From contig QMLA01000016.1 of assembly GCA_003646585.1 (NCBI GenBank), positions 1 to 9,756 of the forward strand: 9,756 nucleotides of DNA. The letters are read 5' to 3'. Shown here piece after piece: positions 1 to 6,833 of this stretch. This DNA is from Deltaproteobacteria bacterium (lineage in GTDB: Bacteria; Desulfobacterota; B13-G15). The notes beneath the pieces were generated by a model. The model did no database searches. It worked only from the letters and a program-made list of their open reading frames with translations, and was not told the origin of the DNA. How positions within the stretch are numbered: position 1 is the stretch's first letter; every line of letters begins with the position of its first letter. Position numbers and translations under genes: made by a program.

Positions 1-18
1 AGCCCTCCTGTGGGCCAT
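1..18 (-). CDS. rbfA: Ribosome-binding factor A, first six codons only (partial)
   Basis: Directly downstream of ylxP on the same strand, an ATG (18-16) opens the frame M-A-H-R-R-A and then leaves the window. This is a typical RbfA start, and RbfA normally follows infB/ylxP in this operon. RbfA is a KH-fold protein that binds the 30S subunit and helps late 16S rRNA maturation. Upstream of the ATG lies the purine-rich stretch AGGTGAGGAGG, which contains the ylxP stop codon, so translation is probably coupled: the ylxP TGA (28-26) is 7 nt from this ATG. Only 18 bases are visible, so the identity rests on the start peptide, the ribosome binding site and gene order. Confidence 0.6.
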
Positions 19-25
19 ATCCTCC

Positions 26-331
26 TCACCTGAAAAAGTTCAAATTGAAGTGCAAAAACTCTACATTGCTCCTCAGGACCTGCACCAGATTCGTCTCCTC
101 TATAAAGGATAAGAGCTTGGAAAGCACAGAGTCTATAAGCTCCTGATCGGGCCCAACGACGGAAATCCCCAGCTGTGCCCTCTGCCAGCTGTCCTGGTTG
201 CCCACCTCGGAGATGGAAACGTTGAAGCGTTTCTTGACCCTGTCCATGAGGCTCCTCATCACCTGTCTCTTCCCCTTGAGGGAACCTACCCCCTCTATCA
301 GCACATCAAGATGGCAAACCCCCACTACCAT
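26..331 (-). CDS. ylxP: DUF503 family protein (YlxP-like)
   Basis: A small protein of about 101 residues. The start [10 protein letters not shown], the charged helix with SLKGKR, and the SEVGNQDSWQRA segment are typical of the DUF503/YlxP family, which usually lies between infB and rbfA. The molecular function is not established; position suggests a link to ribosome assembly or 16S processing. An ATG at 331-329 overlaps the infB stop (TGA, 333-331) as TGATG, which suits translational coupling. A GTG three bases earlier (334-332) is an alternative start that would add one residue. The length is normal for the family and nothing looks broken. Family assignment is firm; function is only inferred from neighbours. 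Confidence 0.85.
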   Translation of the reverse strand: MVVGVCHLDVLIEGVGSLKGKRQVMRSLMDRVKKRFNVSISEVGNQDSWQRAQLGISVVGPDQELIDSVLSKLLSFIEETNLVQVLRSNVEFLHFNLNFFR

Positions 332-2700
332 CACTCAGACGGGACTTCCTCGATGGTATAGACCTCTACCCGATCGCCCTCCTTCCAGTCCTTAAACCCC
401 TCCACTCCAACACCGCACTCGTAACCCTGCTGGACCTCCCGCACATCCTCCTTGAAGCGCTTAAGGCTCGTGACCCTCCCCTCGAAGAGGATCTCCCCAT
501 CCCGGAGGACCCTCACCGAAGCCCCCCTCACGATCTTGCCCTCCAGCACATAACATCCGGCCACTGCCCCAACCCTCGGCACCTGAAAGACCGCCTTGAC
601 CTCGGCGCGTCCAAGGACCACCTCCTCCTTCTTCGGCTCCAGCATCCCCTTAAGGGCGCGCTGGATATCATCCAGCAGGTCGTAGATGATCTTGTAGGTC
701 CTCACATCCACACCCTTCTCCGCTATGAGATCCTTGGCCTTTCCTATGGGCTGCACGTTGAAGCCCACCACTATGCCCTGGGAAGCAAGGGCGAGGTTTA
801 CGTCGCTGTCCGAGATCCCCCCTACCCCTTCGTGGATCACCCTCACCCTCACCTCATCCTTCGAGAGCTTCTCCAGGGCCCCCTTGATCGCCTGCAGGCT
901 CCCGAAAGTGTCGGCCTTAAGGACCAGCCTCAACTCCTTGGTTTCACCCTGTTGGATCCTCTCAAAGAGCTCCTCCAGGGTCATGGGGGCGGCAACACCC
1001 TTCTTCTCAAGCCTCGCCTTCCGCTTCTGCCTGAGTTCGGCTATGGCCCTCGCGGTCTCCTCATCCTTGACGACCACAAAGTCATCACCTGCCTGGGGCA
1101 GGTCCTGGAAACCTATGACCTCGACCGGAGTGGAGGGAGGGGCCTCCTTCACCCTCTTGCCCCATTCGTCCTCCATTGCCCTTATGCGACCGTAGGTGAG
1201 CCCCGAGACGAAGTGATTGCCCTCCTTGAGGGTTCCCTCCTTCACGATCACGGTGCCGACGGGGCCCTTGCCGCGATCAAGCCTCGTCTCAATGACCACG
1301 CCCCTTCCAGGTTTGGAGGGATTGGCCTCAAGCTCCATCATCTCCGCCTGAAGGAGTATCATCTCCAGGAGGTCCTCGATCCCCACCTTCTTCAGGGCGG
1401 AAACCTCCACAAACAGCGTATCGCCTCCCCACTCTTCGGGTATGAGGCCGTGCTCGCTCAGCTGCCTCCTGACCCTCTCGGGATTGGCCTCCTTTTTGTC
1501 TATCTTGTTGATGGCCACTATGATGGGGACACCGGCGGCCTTGGCATGGTTTATGGCCTCAACGGTCTGCGGCATTACCCCATCGTCTGCTGCAACCACA
1601 AGGACCACTATGTCGGTCACCTGGGCACCCCTCGCCCTCATGGCGGTAAAGGCCTCATGGCCCGGGGTGTCGATAAAGGTCACGGTGCCCTTTTTGGGGA
1701 TCTCGACCTTGTAAGCTCCGATCTTTTGGGTTATCCCCCCCACTTCCCTCTCAGCCACATTGGTCTGCCTTATTGCATCAAGCAGGAGCGTCTTGCCGTG
1801 ATCGACGTGGCCCATAACCGTGACCACCGGCGGCCTTGGCCGCAACATCTCGGGAGGGTCCGGTTGAGGGGCTATGGCCGCCTCCAGTTCCTCAAGGACG
1901 CTCTCCACCTCGAAACCGTAATCGGCGGCAAGAAGTGAGGCCGCCTCCACATCGATGGTCCCCTCCGGAGTCGGCTCGATCCCAAGCTCTGCCATCTTCT
2001 GCTCGATCTCGGTAAGCTTCACCCCCATCCTCTGGGCCAGCTCCAATACCCCTATCTCCTCTTCGATCCTTATCTTGCGTTTTATGGCCTTGGGCGTGGT
2101 GATCTGGGGCTTCAATGCAGGGCGATTCAGGGTCCGCTTCTTCTCCGGTCGGTATTCCCTGTCGACCTTCCTCTGGGTATAGATCTCCTCAAGCTCCTCC
2201 TCATCAAAGGTCACGACCTCCCTCGGCCTCCTCCCCTTCCTCTTGGGAACCTTGCGCTCCCTCTTCTCCTCCCTCTCCTTCTCTTCCTCCTCCCTCCGGA
2301 GGAGGGGCCTCTTCTTCGGGGCCTCCTCGACCATCTGTACTTCAAGGGTCAGGGGCTCTTCAGGAGGAGCAGCCGGGGCCCTTTCTGCCTCCTTCTGGGG
2401 CTCGGGAGGGGCTTCGGGCTTCAGCTCTATACGCCCGACCACCCTCGCTGGCTTCACCTTCTCCTTCGGGATGCGCACAAACCTCTGCCTTCGCTCCCTG
2501 GGAGGCTCTTCCTTCCGGGGTTCCCCCTTTTCGGGAACCACCTTGGCCTTCTGGGGAGGCTCGGCCTTCTCGGGCTTGGCCTTAACCTCCTCTTTCGGAG
2601 GCCCTTTCTTTTCCTCCTCCCTTATAACCCGCCTGCGGCGGATGACACCCGAGCTTATGCGCTTCTCCGTGTACTCGACCTTTTTGGCTTCGTCCTCCAT
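331..2700 (-). CDS. infB: Translation initiation factor IF-2
   Basis: IF-2 is the GTPase that brings formyl-Met-tRNA to the 30S P site and promotes 50S joining. Counting from the ATG at 2700 (789 aa), residues 1 to about 205 form a low-complexity linker rich in Lys, Arg, Glu and Pro. An IF2_N fold follows (about 213-270), then the GTPase domain with all signatures: GHVDHGKT (297-304), GGITQ (321-325), DTPGH (344-348), NKID (398-401) and SAL (434-436). After these come domains II, III and the initiator-tRNA-binding domain IV, to the end. An upstream GTG at 2712 overlaps the ylxR stop (GTGA) and would add MSGS. The ATG at 2700 is preferred because AGGGGTGA lies 8 nt before it, while the GTG has almost no spacing to a ribosome binding site. 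The 3' end overlaps ylxP by one base. The gene is intact. Confidence 0.97.
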   Translation of the reverse strand: MEDEAKKVEYTEKRISSGVIRRRRVIREEEKKGPPKEEVKAKPEKAEPPQKAKVVPEKGEPRKEEPPRERRQRFVRIPKEKVKPARVVGRIELKPEAPPEPQKEAERAPAAPPEEPLTLEVQMVEEAPKKRPLLRREEEEKEREEKRERKVPKRKGRRPREVVTFDEEELEEIYTQRKVDREYRPEKKRTLNRPALKPQITTPKAIKRKIRIEEEIGVLELAQRMGVKLTEIEQKMAELGIEPTPEGTIDVEAASLLAADYGFEVESVLEELEAAIAPQPDPPEMLRPRPPVVTVMGHVDHGKTLLLDAIRQTNVAEREVGGITQKIGAYKVEIPKKGTVTFIDTPGHEAFTAMRARGAQVTDIVVLVVAADDGVMPQTVEAINHAKAAGVPIIVAINKIDKKEANPERVRRQLSEHGLIPEEWGGDTLFVEVSALKKVGIEDLLEMILLQAEMMELEANPSKPGRGVVIETRLDRGKGPVGTVIVKEGTLKEGNHFVSGLTYGRIRAMEDEWGKRVKEAPPSTPVEVIGFQDLPQAGDDFVVVKDEETARAIAELRQKRKARLEKKGVAAPMTLEELFERIQQGETKELRLVLKADTFGSLQAIKGALEKLSKDEVRVRVIHEGVGGISDSDVNLALASQGIVVGFNVQPIGKAKDLIAEKGVDVRTYKIIYDLLDDIQRALKGMLEPKKEEVVLGRAEVKAVFQVPRVGAVAGCYVLEGKIVRGASVRVLRDGEILFEGRVTSLKRFKEDVREVQQGYECGVGVEGFKDWKEGDRVEVYTIEEVPSE

Positions 2701-2708
2701 CGAACCGC

Positions 2709-2981
2709 TCACCCCTCTTGACCGAGCATTTCTTCCACCAACCTCTTCACTTCCTCAGCAGGCAATTCATGCCTGAGGAATCTGAAGAGCTTCCTCATGA
2801 CCCTGCTGTTCCTCAGCTTCTCGATACAATCCCTGCTGGGACAAAGGTATGCACCCCTTCCACCAAGCTTCATCTCCCGGTCCCAAAGGAGTTCCCCTCC
2901 CTTCACGGTCACCCTCAACAGCTTCTCCTTCTCCTGCCTGCGATGACAGACCACGCACATCCTTATCGGCCTATGAGACAT
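2709..2981 (-). CDS. ylxR: YlxR family RNA-binding protein (DUF448)
   Basis: A 90-residue basic protein. It has the family's N-terminal CVVCHRR segment (residues 9-15) and the diagnostic GGRGAYLCPS motif (about 40-49), followed by a C-terminal helical part rich in Lys and Arg. YlxR/DUF448 proteins lie between nusA and infB in many bacteria; they have been described as RNA-binding or nucleoid-associated regulators, but the exact role here is unknown. The ATG (2981-2979) lies 11 bp inside the 3' end of nusA, with AGGGGA just upstream, so it is probably translated by coupling. The end overlaps the alternative GTG start of infB. The ylxQ gene (L7Ae-like) that often sits between ylxR and infB is absent. 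Confidence 0.9.
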   Translation of the reverse strand: MSHRPIRMCVVCHRRQEKEKLLRVTVKGGELLWDREMKLGGRGAYLCPSRDCIEKLRNSRVMRKLFRFLRHELPAEEVKRLVEEMLGQEG

Positions 2982-4461
2982 ATCCCCTGTCTATGAACTC
3001 CTTGGCCCTGGAGATGAGGGAATCGGCCTCCTGACGGGGGATCCTGAGGATCCTGACAAGCTCTGCCGGATCCGCCTGGAAGAGATCCCTCACCGTCTCG
3101 ATCCCCTCCTCCTTGAGGCGTCCTGCCCATTCCTGAGAGATACCCGGGAGTTTCTCAACGGGTTGATCGCCCCTCCTTATCCTCTCCGTCCTCTCGTCGA
3201 CTTCCTCCTCCTCTTCCTCCACCTCCATTCCGAGAACCCTCCGGGCCGATGCGACGATCTCCCTGCCCTTCTCAGGACCGATCCCGAGGATCCTCCCCAG
3301 CTCTTCGCCATCGGCCTCGGCCACCTCCTCGATCGAGTAAAAGCCCTCGTCGTAAAGGATGCGGGCTATGAGCTCCCCAACCCCGGGGATCTGCTGGAGC
3401 CTGGCGATCACCTCCTGCGAGAGCTTCTCCATCTTGGACTCGCTCTTTATGTCGATCCTCCATCCGGTGAGCCTCGATGCCAGCCTGACGTTCTGTCCGC
3501 CCTTGCCTATGGCCAGCGAGAGTTGATCGTCAGGGACCACGATTTCCATGGTCTTCTCGCTCTTGTTGATATAAATCTTGGACACCCTGGCCGGAGCAAG
3601 GGCATTGCAAACGAACCTGGCCGGATCCTCATGCCAGGGGATGACATCGATCTTCTCACCCCTCAGTTCCTGCACCACGTTCTGGACCCTCGATCCCCTC
3701 AGCCCCACACAGGCACCCACGGGATCCACATCGGGATCGTTACTCGTCACGGCCACCTTCGCCCTCTCGCCGGGCTCTCGGGCCACGGCCATGATCTTCA
3801 CGATCCCCTCGGCTATCTCGGGGACCTCAAGCTGGAAGAGCTTCATCAGGAAGTTGGGATGGGTCCTCGAAAGCACTATCTGATAACCCCCGGGGGTCCT
3901 CTGCACATCGAGCACATAGGCCCTTATGCGATCCCCGCGCCTGTAAACCTCCTTGGGGATCTGCTCCTTCCTGGGAAGGATCGCCTCTGCCCTGCCGAGG
4001 CTGACGATGATGTTACCCCTGTCGATCCTCTGCACTATCCCCGAAACGATCTCGCCCTTTTTGTCCTTGAATTCCTGGTAAATGGCCTCGCTTTCCGCAT
4101 CCCTCACCCGCTGAAGGATCACCTGCTTTGCCGTCTGGGCGGCGATCCTTCCCAAATCCTTGAGGCTTAACTTTACCCCCAAGCTGTCACCTATCTCGCA
4201 CTCGGGGTCTATCTTGCGCGCCTCCTCAAGGGATATCTCCAGATCGGGATCCCTGACCTCCTCCACCACGTTCTTGAACTGGAAGATCTCCAGTTCCTGC
4301 AACTCAGGGTTGTAATGCACCTCGATGTCCTTGTGGCTCCCGAAGTGCTTCTTGGAGGCCCTGAGGAGGGCATCCTCAAGGGCTTTGATAATGTACTTCT
4401 TGTCTATCCCCTTCTCCCTGCCTATCTCCTCGATCAGTTCGCTAAGCTTCTCCATCTCCAT
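2971..4461 (-). CDS. nusA: Transcription termination/antitermination factor NusA
   Basis: NusA binds RNA polymerase near the RNA exit channel, lengthens hairpin-dependent pauses, and modulates intrinsic termination and antitermination. The 496 residues show the N-terminal polymerase-binding domain (1 to about 130), an S1 domain (about 136-200), KH1 with GACVGLRGSRVQ (249-260), and KH2 with GKGGQN (319-324). Two helix-hairpin-helix repeats close the protein (about 350-410 and 434-494), separated by an acidic linker (EVEEEEEEVDE). That two-repeat tail is common in proteobacteria and missing from, for example, Bacillus NusA. The gene starts 5 nt after the rimP stop. The second ATG (4455) sits 8 nt after a TAAGGG ribosome binding site and may be the true start, removing two residues. 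It ends inside the ylxR start region. No defects were seen. Confidence 0.97.
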   Translation of the reverse strand: MEMEKLSELIEEIGREKGIDKKYIIKALEDALLRASKKHFGSHKDIEVHYNPELQELEIFQFKNVVEEVRDPDLEISLEEARKIDPECEIGDSLGVKLSLKDLGRIAAQTAKQVILQRVRDAESEAIYQEFKDKKGEIVSGIVQRIDRGNIIVSLGRAEAILPRKEQIPKEVYRRGDRIRAYVLDVQRTPGGYQIVLSRTHPNFLMKLFQLEVPEIAEGIVKIMAVAREPGERAKVAVTSNDPDVDPVGACVGLRGSRVQNVVQELRGEKIDVIPWHEDPARFVCNALAPARVSKIYINKSEKTMEIVVPDDQLSLAIGKGGQNVRLASRLTGWRIDIKSESKMEKLSQEVIARLQQIPGVGELIARILYDEGFYSIEEVAEADGEELGRILGIGPEKGREIVASARRVLGMEVEEEEEEVDERTERIRRGDQPVEKLPGISQEWAGRLKEEGIETVRDLFQADPAELVRILRIPRQEADSLISRAKEFIDRGYVS

Positions 4462-4466
4462 CGCCC

Positions 4467-4937
4467 TTATACCTCTATATGGGGATCAAGGTTGGCCTTT
4501 ACAATATTTGAAAGGGAAATCCCCAACACCTTCCCCTCGACCGAAAGCAAAAGCTCCTCCCCCTCACACCCGATAAACCTCCCCCGAAAGTTCCTGCGCC
4601 CATCGATGGGCTCCGATACCCTGACCTTCGCCCATTCACCCCTGAAACGCTCAAAATCCTCCCTTTTCCGCAGGGGACGGTTTATCCCCGGAGAAGAAAC
4701 CTCAAGATGGTAGGAATAAGGGATGAAATCCTCCACGTCAAGCAACTCCCCCAGCTCCCGACTGACCTTCACACAATCCCCCAGCGTGACCCCCCCTTTC
4801 TTGTCTATATACACCCTGAGAACCCAGCCCGATCGCTCCCTCCTGAACTCCACACCAACAAGCTCAAGCCCCTCCTCTTCCAAGATGGGCCCAAGAAGCT
4901 CCTCTACACGCTCGACTATCTCCCTCTGCTCCACCAT
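4467..4937 (-). CDS. rimP: Ribosome maturation factor RimP
   Basis: RimP is needed for 30S assembly, acting early on the central pseudoknot/S12 region. The 156-residue product has the N-terminal alpha/beta domain with the family hallmark LEVSSPGINRPL (residues 78-89) and a C-terminal SH3-like barrel (about 95-156). Its length is normal. It is the first gene of the nusA-infB operon, as in most bacteria. The ATG at 4937 is the only sensible start, since no in-frame start lies a few codons downstream except the GTG at codon 2. It has no recognisable Shine-Dalgarno: the bases before it are the U-tract of a terminator hairpin followed by CACATTAAG. Expression is therefore probably set by the leader described separately. 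Confidence 0.95.
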   Translation of the reverse strand: MVEQREIVERVEELLGPILEEEGLELVGVEFRRERSGWVLRVYIDKKGGVTLGDCVKVSRELGELLDVEDFIPYSYHLEVSSPGINRPLRKREDFERFRGEWAKVRVSEPIDGRRNFRGRFIGCEGEELLLSVEGKVLGISLSNIVKANLDPHIEV

Positions 4938-4946
4938 CTTAATGTG

Positions 4947-4969
4947 AAAAAAGCGGGCCTTAAACCCGC
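4947..4969 (-). terminator. Intrinsic terminator hairpin in the rimP leader (probable attenuator)
   Basis: On the minus strand GCGGG (4969-4965) pairs with CCCGC (4957-4953), with two possible inner U-G pairs narrowing the loop. It is followed at once by six T residues (4952-4947). This is a classic Rho-independent terminator. It lies between the predicted operon promoter and the rimP ATG at 4937, leaving only 9 nt after the U-tract. A competing hairpin is possible: CCTGC (4980-4976) can pair with the same GCGGG (one G-U pair, loop of 6), which would remove the terminator stem. On the plus strand the hairpin lacks a T-tract. The structure is clear; its role as an attenuator is inference. It could instead be the old terminator of the decayed cytochrome gene upstream. 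Confidence 0.75.
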
Positions 4970-4992
4970 CTTTCAGCAGGATGAGCTTTTAA

Positions 4993-5021
4993 ACTATAAC
5001 ACACCCCCTGCCCTTTGACAA
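4993..5021 (-). promoter_or_regulatory. Predicted sigma-70 promoter of the rimP-nusA-infB operon
   Basis: Reading the minus strand, TTGTCA (5021-5016; 5 of 6 to TTGACA) is followed by exactly 17 nt and then TATAGT (4998-4993; 5 of 6 to TATAAT). The expected transcription start is near 4986. This gives a 5' leader of about 49 nt before the rimP ATG that contains the terminator hairpin. It is the only good promoter match seen in the gap between rimP and the decayed cytochrome gene, and it lies outside any coding sequence. It is a pattern match with no experimental support. Confidence 0.65.
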
Positions 5022-5051
5022 CAGGGACAAATAACCCTAACTCTCAGTCAA

Positions 5052-5539
5052 TTACCTCCCAAACCCTCTGGAGAGTTTCTTCAACTGAGCAGGAGTTAAG
5101 GGCTCACCAAAGGCCGCAAACTGAACCACTTATTTCTCCCCCGTCTCCAGAGGCACCCATTTCTGACCATCCAATCAAAGAAGGTCCACTGCAACTCATC
5201 CGGTACAGCAGGTACCACCCCCTTCCGTGGCACTTAACATCGTACCATCTCCATGGACATCCCGAGCGCTGTGGCAATCCAGACAGCCCATCCCTGCTGC
5301 AAAGTGAACGTCAAGGGCATTCACTTCCCTGTCGAAGTTTATCGAGGCCTTGATCCGGGCATGGCAGTTGATGCGGTTCTCATCTGCCCTCGCCTTCTCG
5401 ATGGAGAAGGCCATCTTTTTTCGACCGCGTGACACTTGTCGCAACTTCTGACATGGCATTTGCAGTAAAAAGGATTCTGTCGCCTCGTGGATGTCGAGCC
5501 ATCAAAGCTGGTAGAATTTTTGTATCTTTTATGGACCAC
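5052..5539 (-). pseudogene. Decayed multihaem c-type cytochrome gene
   Basis: No single frame spans this region, but three pieces of one former protein can be read in order. Piece 1 (from about 5539) ends with CHVRSCDKCHAVEK and contains an intact CDKCH haem motif (5443-5429). At a run of six A (5421-5416) the frame shifts to KMAFSIEKARADEN. Piece 2 then has RINCHAR (5375-5361), where CINCH is expected and one T-to-C change would explain the Arg, and an intact CLDCHSARDVHGDG (CLDCH at 5285-5271). It breaks up after GTM. A third frame ends with VVQFAAFGEPLTPAQLKKL and a few more residues to TAA (5054-5052), with another in-frame TAA (5132-5130) just before it. A working version would be a periplasmic electron carrier, but no signal peptide survives. 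Frameshifts, a stop and a lost haem Cys argue for real decay rather than one sequencing error. The family within multihaem cytochromes is not identified. Confidence 0.7.
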
Positions 5540-5594
5540 CTCCCATCTTACAGCTCTGTGTCCAAATGTTTCTCAAGCAAGACATAGATTGGCC

Positions 5595-6833
5595 ATGGTC
5601 GCTTCTTCCTTGTCATTGAAGGAAACCCTGGGTTTGCGCCCCGAGGACTTCGTCGTGGAGGAGGTCCTCGATATTACGCCCTCCGAAAAGGGGGATTACT
5701 CTTACTACCTCCTGAAGAAGAGGAACCGTGGCACCTTGGAGGTGATCCAGGAGCTGAGCGAAAGGCTCAACGTGCCCAGATACCGCTTTGGCTTCTGTGG
5801 ACTGAAGGACCGCCGCGCCATCACTTTCCAGTACCTATCCATTGAGGGCGGCCCCCCGAGGGACCTGAGGGGGGAGGGCTACGAGCTCCTCTACCTCGGG
5901 CGGGGAGAGGAACCACTGAAGCTCGGACAGGCCAAGGGGAACCGCTTTCGGGTCACCCTGAGAGGAGTCGATCCTCACGCCTTAGAGGAGGCCCTCCATC
6001 AAGTCGAGAGATGGGGCTTCCCCAACTACTTCGGTGAACAGCGGTTTGCGGGGGAGCTGTATGCAGAGGAACCCATCGCCCTTCATCTCCTCAGGGGGGA
6101 CCACGAAGGGGCCCTCAGGGAACACCTCTGTCATCACCCCCAGGAGGAGGTGAGGGAGAAGTTGCGCCGACTCTGGCCCAACCTCTACCGTTTCGCCCAA
6201 GAGGCCCAGAAGGTCCTCTCCCGCGTAGACCGGATAGCCCTCAAGGTCTACCTGAAGAAAAGGGACCCGGAGCGGGCCCTGCGTTCCCTGCCCAAGAACG
6301 TGAAGCTGCTGTTCTTCTTCTCCTATCAGGCCCATCTCTGGAACAGGGTCCTGGCCGGGATAGTAAGGCGTCTTGCCTCAAATACCCTTGAGGTCCCCTT
6401 TATCAAGGGGACCAGCTTGGCCTTCTACAGGGACTGGGAAGCCGGCCTTGATGCCCTCAAGGGCCTCCAGCTTCCCTACGCGAGCCCGGAACTCTTCGGG
6501 GAGCAGCTGCCCCCCGAGATAATGGAGGAATTCCTTAGGGTGTTAAAGGAGGAAATGCAGAGGCTGAAGATGGAGGATATCCATGCCTTCCTCGAGACCA
6601 AGGCCCTGGGGCTGAAGGTCTTCTCCTCGGGAAGGAGACCTGCCCTTTCCTTCCCCTGGGGAGGGAAGGTCATCCGCTCCGAAGGGGACCGTTGCACCCT
6701 TTCTTTCTTCCTCCCCTCCGGGAGCTATGCCACCATCCTCTTGAGGAGGCTCCTTCCTAAATTTTCTCGATCCGTACCGCCGTCACCTTCAGCTCCGGGA
6801 TCTTGGCCACGGGGTCCATCTGATCGGTCGTGA
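5595..6833 (+). CDS. truD: tRNA pseudouridine(13) synthase TruD
   Basis: TruD converts U13 of certain tRNAs to pseudouridine. Counting from the ATG at 5595 (412 aa), LRPEDFVVEEV (14-24) is the usual N-terminal motif. FGFCGLKDRRAITFQ (about 65-79) holds the catalytic Asp (D72), and FPNYFGEQRF (142-151) is the second core motif. The TRUD insertion domain follows, and GSYATILLRRLL marks the family's usual C-terminus. The frame is open back to 5487, but those 36 extra residues look unlike TruD and overlap the decayed cytochrome, so 5595 is chosen. No good Shine-Dalgarno precedes it, and a TTG two codons earlier is possible. After the normal end the frame continues for about 24 extra residues, which are antisense to fdhA (77 bp convergent overlap). 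The gene stands alone on the plus strand. Confidence 0.93.
   Translation: MVASSLSLKETLGLRPEDFVVEEVLDITPSEKGDYSYYLLKKRNRGTLEVIQELSERLNVPRYRFGFCGLKDRRAITFQYLSIEGGPPRDLRGEGYELLYLGRGEEPLKLGQAKGNRFRVTLRGVDPHALEEALHQVERWGFPNYFGEQRFAGELYAEEPIALHLLRGDHEGALREHLCHHPQEEVREKLRRLWPNLYRFAQEAQKVLSRVDRIALKVYLKKRDPERALRSLPKNVKLLFFFSYQAHLWNRVLAGIVRRLASNTLEVPFIKGTSLAFYRDWEAGLDALKGLQLPYASPELFGEQLPPEIMEEFLRVLKEEMQRLKMEDIHAFLETKALGLKVFSSGRRPALSFPWGGKVIRSEGDRCTLSFFLPSGSYATILLRRLLPKFSRSVPPSPSAPGSWPRGPSDRS

Noticed and set aside
832..1938. Long plus-strand ORF (368 codons) opposite infB
   Set aside because: It lies wholly antisense to the conserved GTPase core of IF-2, its composition (His/Leu/Gly/Pro-rich) is that of a shadow frame, and it shows no recognisable family.
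3163..4170. Long plus-strand ORF (335 codons) opposite nusA
   Set aside because: It is the complement of conserved NusA S1/KH codons, with shadow-like composition and no known motif.
5489..5517. Promoter for truD (TAGAAT at 5512-5517)
   Set aside because: The -10 match is fair, but the -35 region has only about 3 of 6 matching bases at any normal spacing, which is too weak to call.
5487..5594. TruD N-terminal extension of 36 residues
   Set aside because: The extra residues do not resemble the start of TruD and lie over the decayed cytochrome. The ATG at 5595 precedes the family's normal N-terminus.
4971..5594. A tRNA gene upstream of rimP, as metY in E. coli
   Set aside because: No T-loop pattern such as GGTTCGAATCC or acceptor pairing was found on either strand of this gap.
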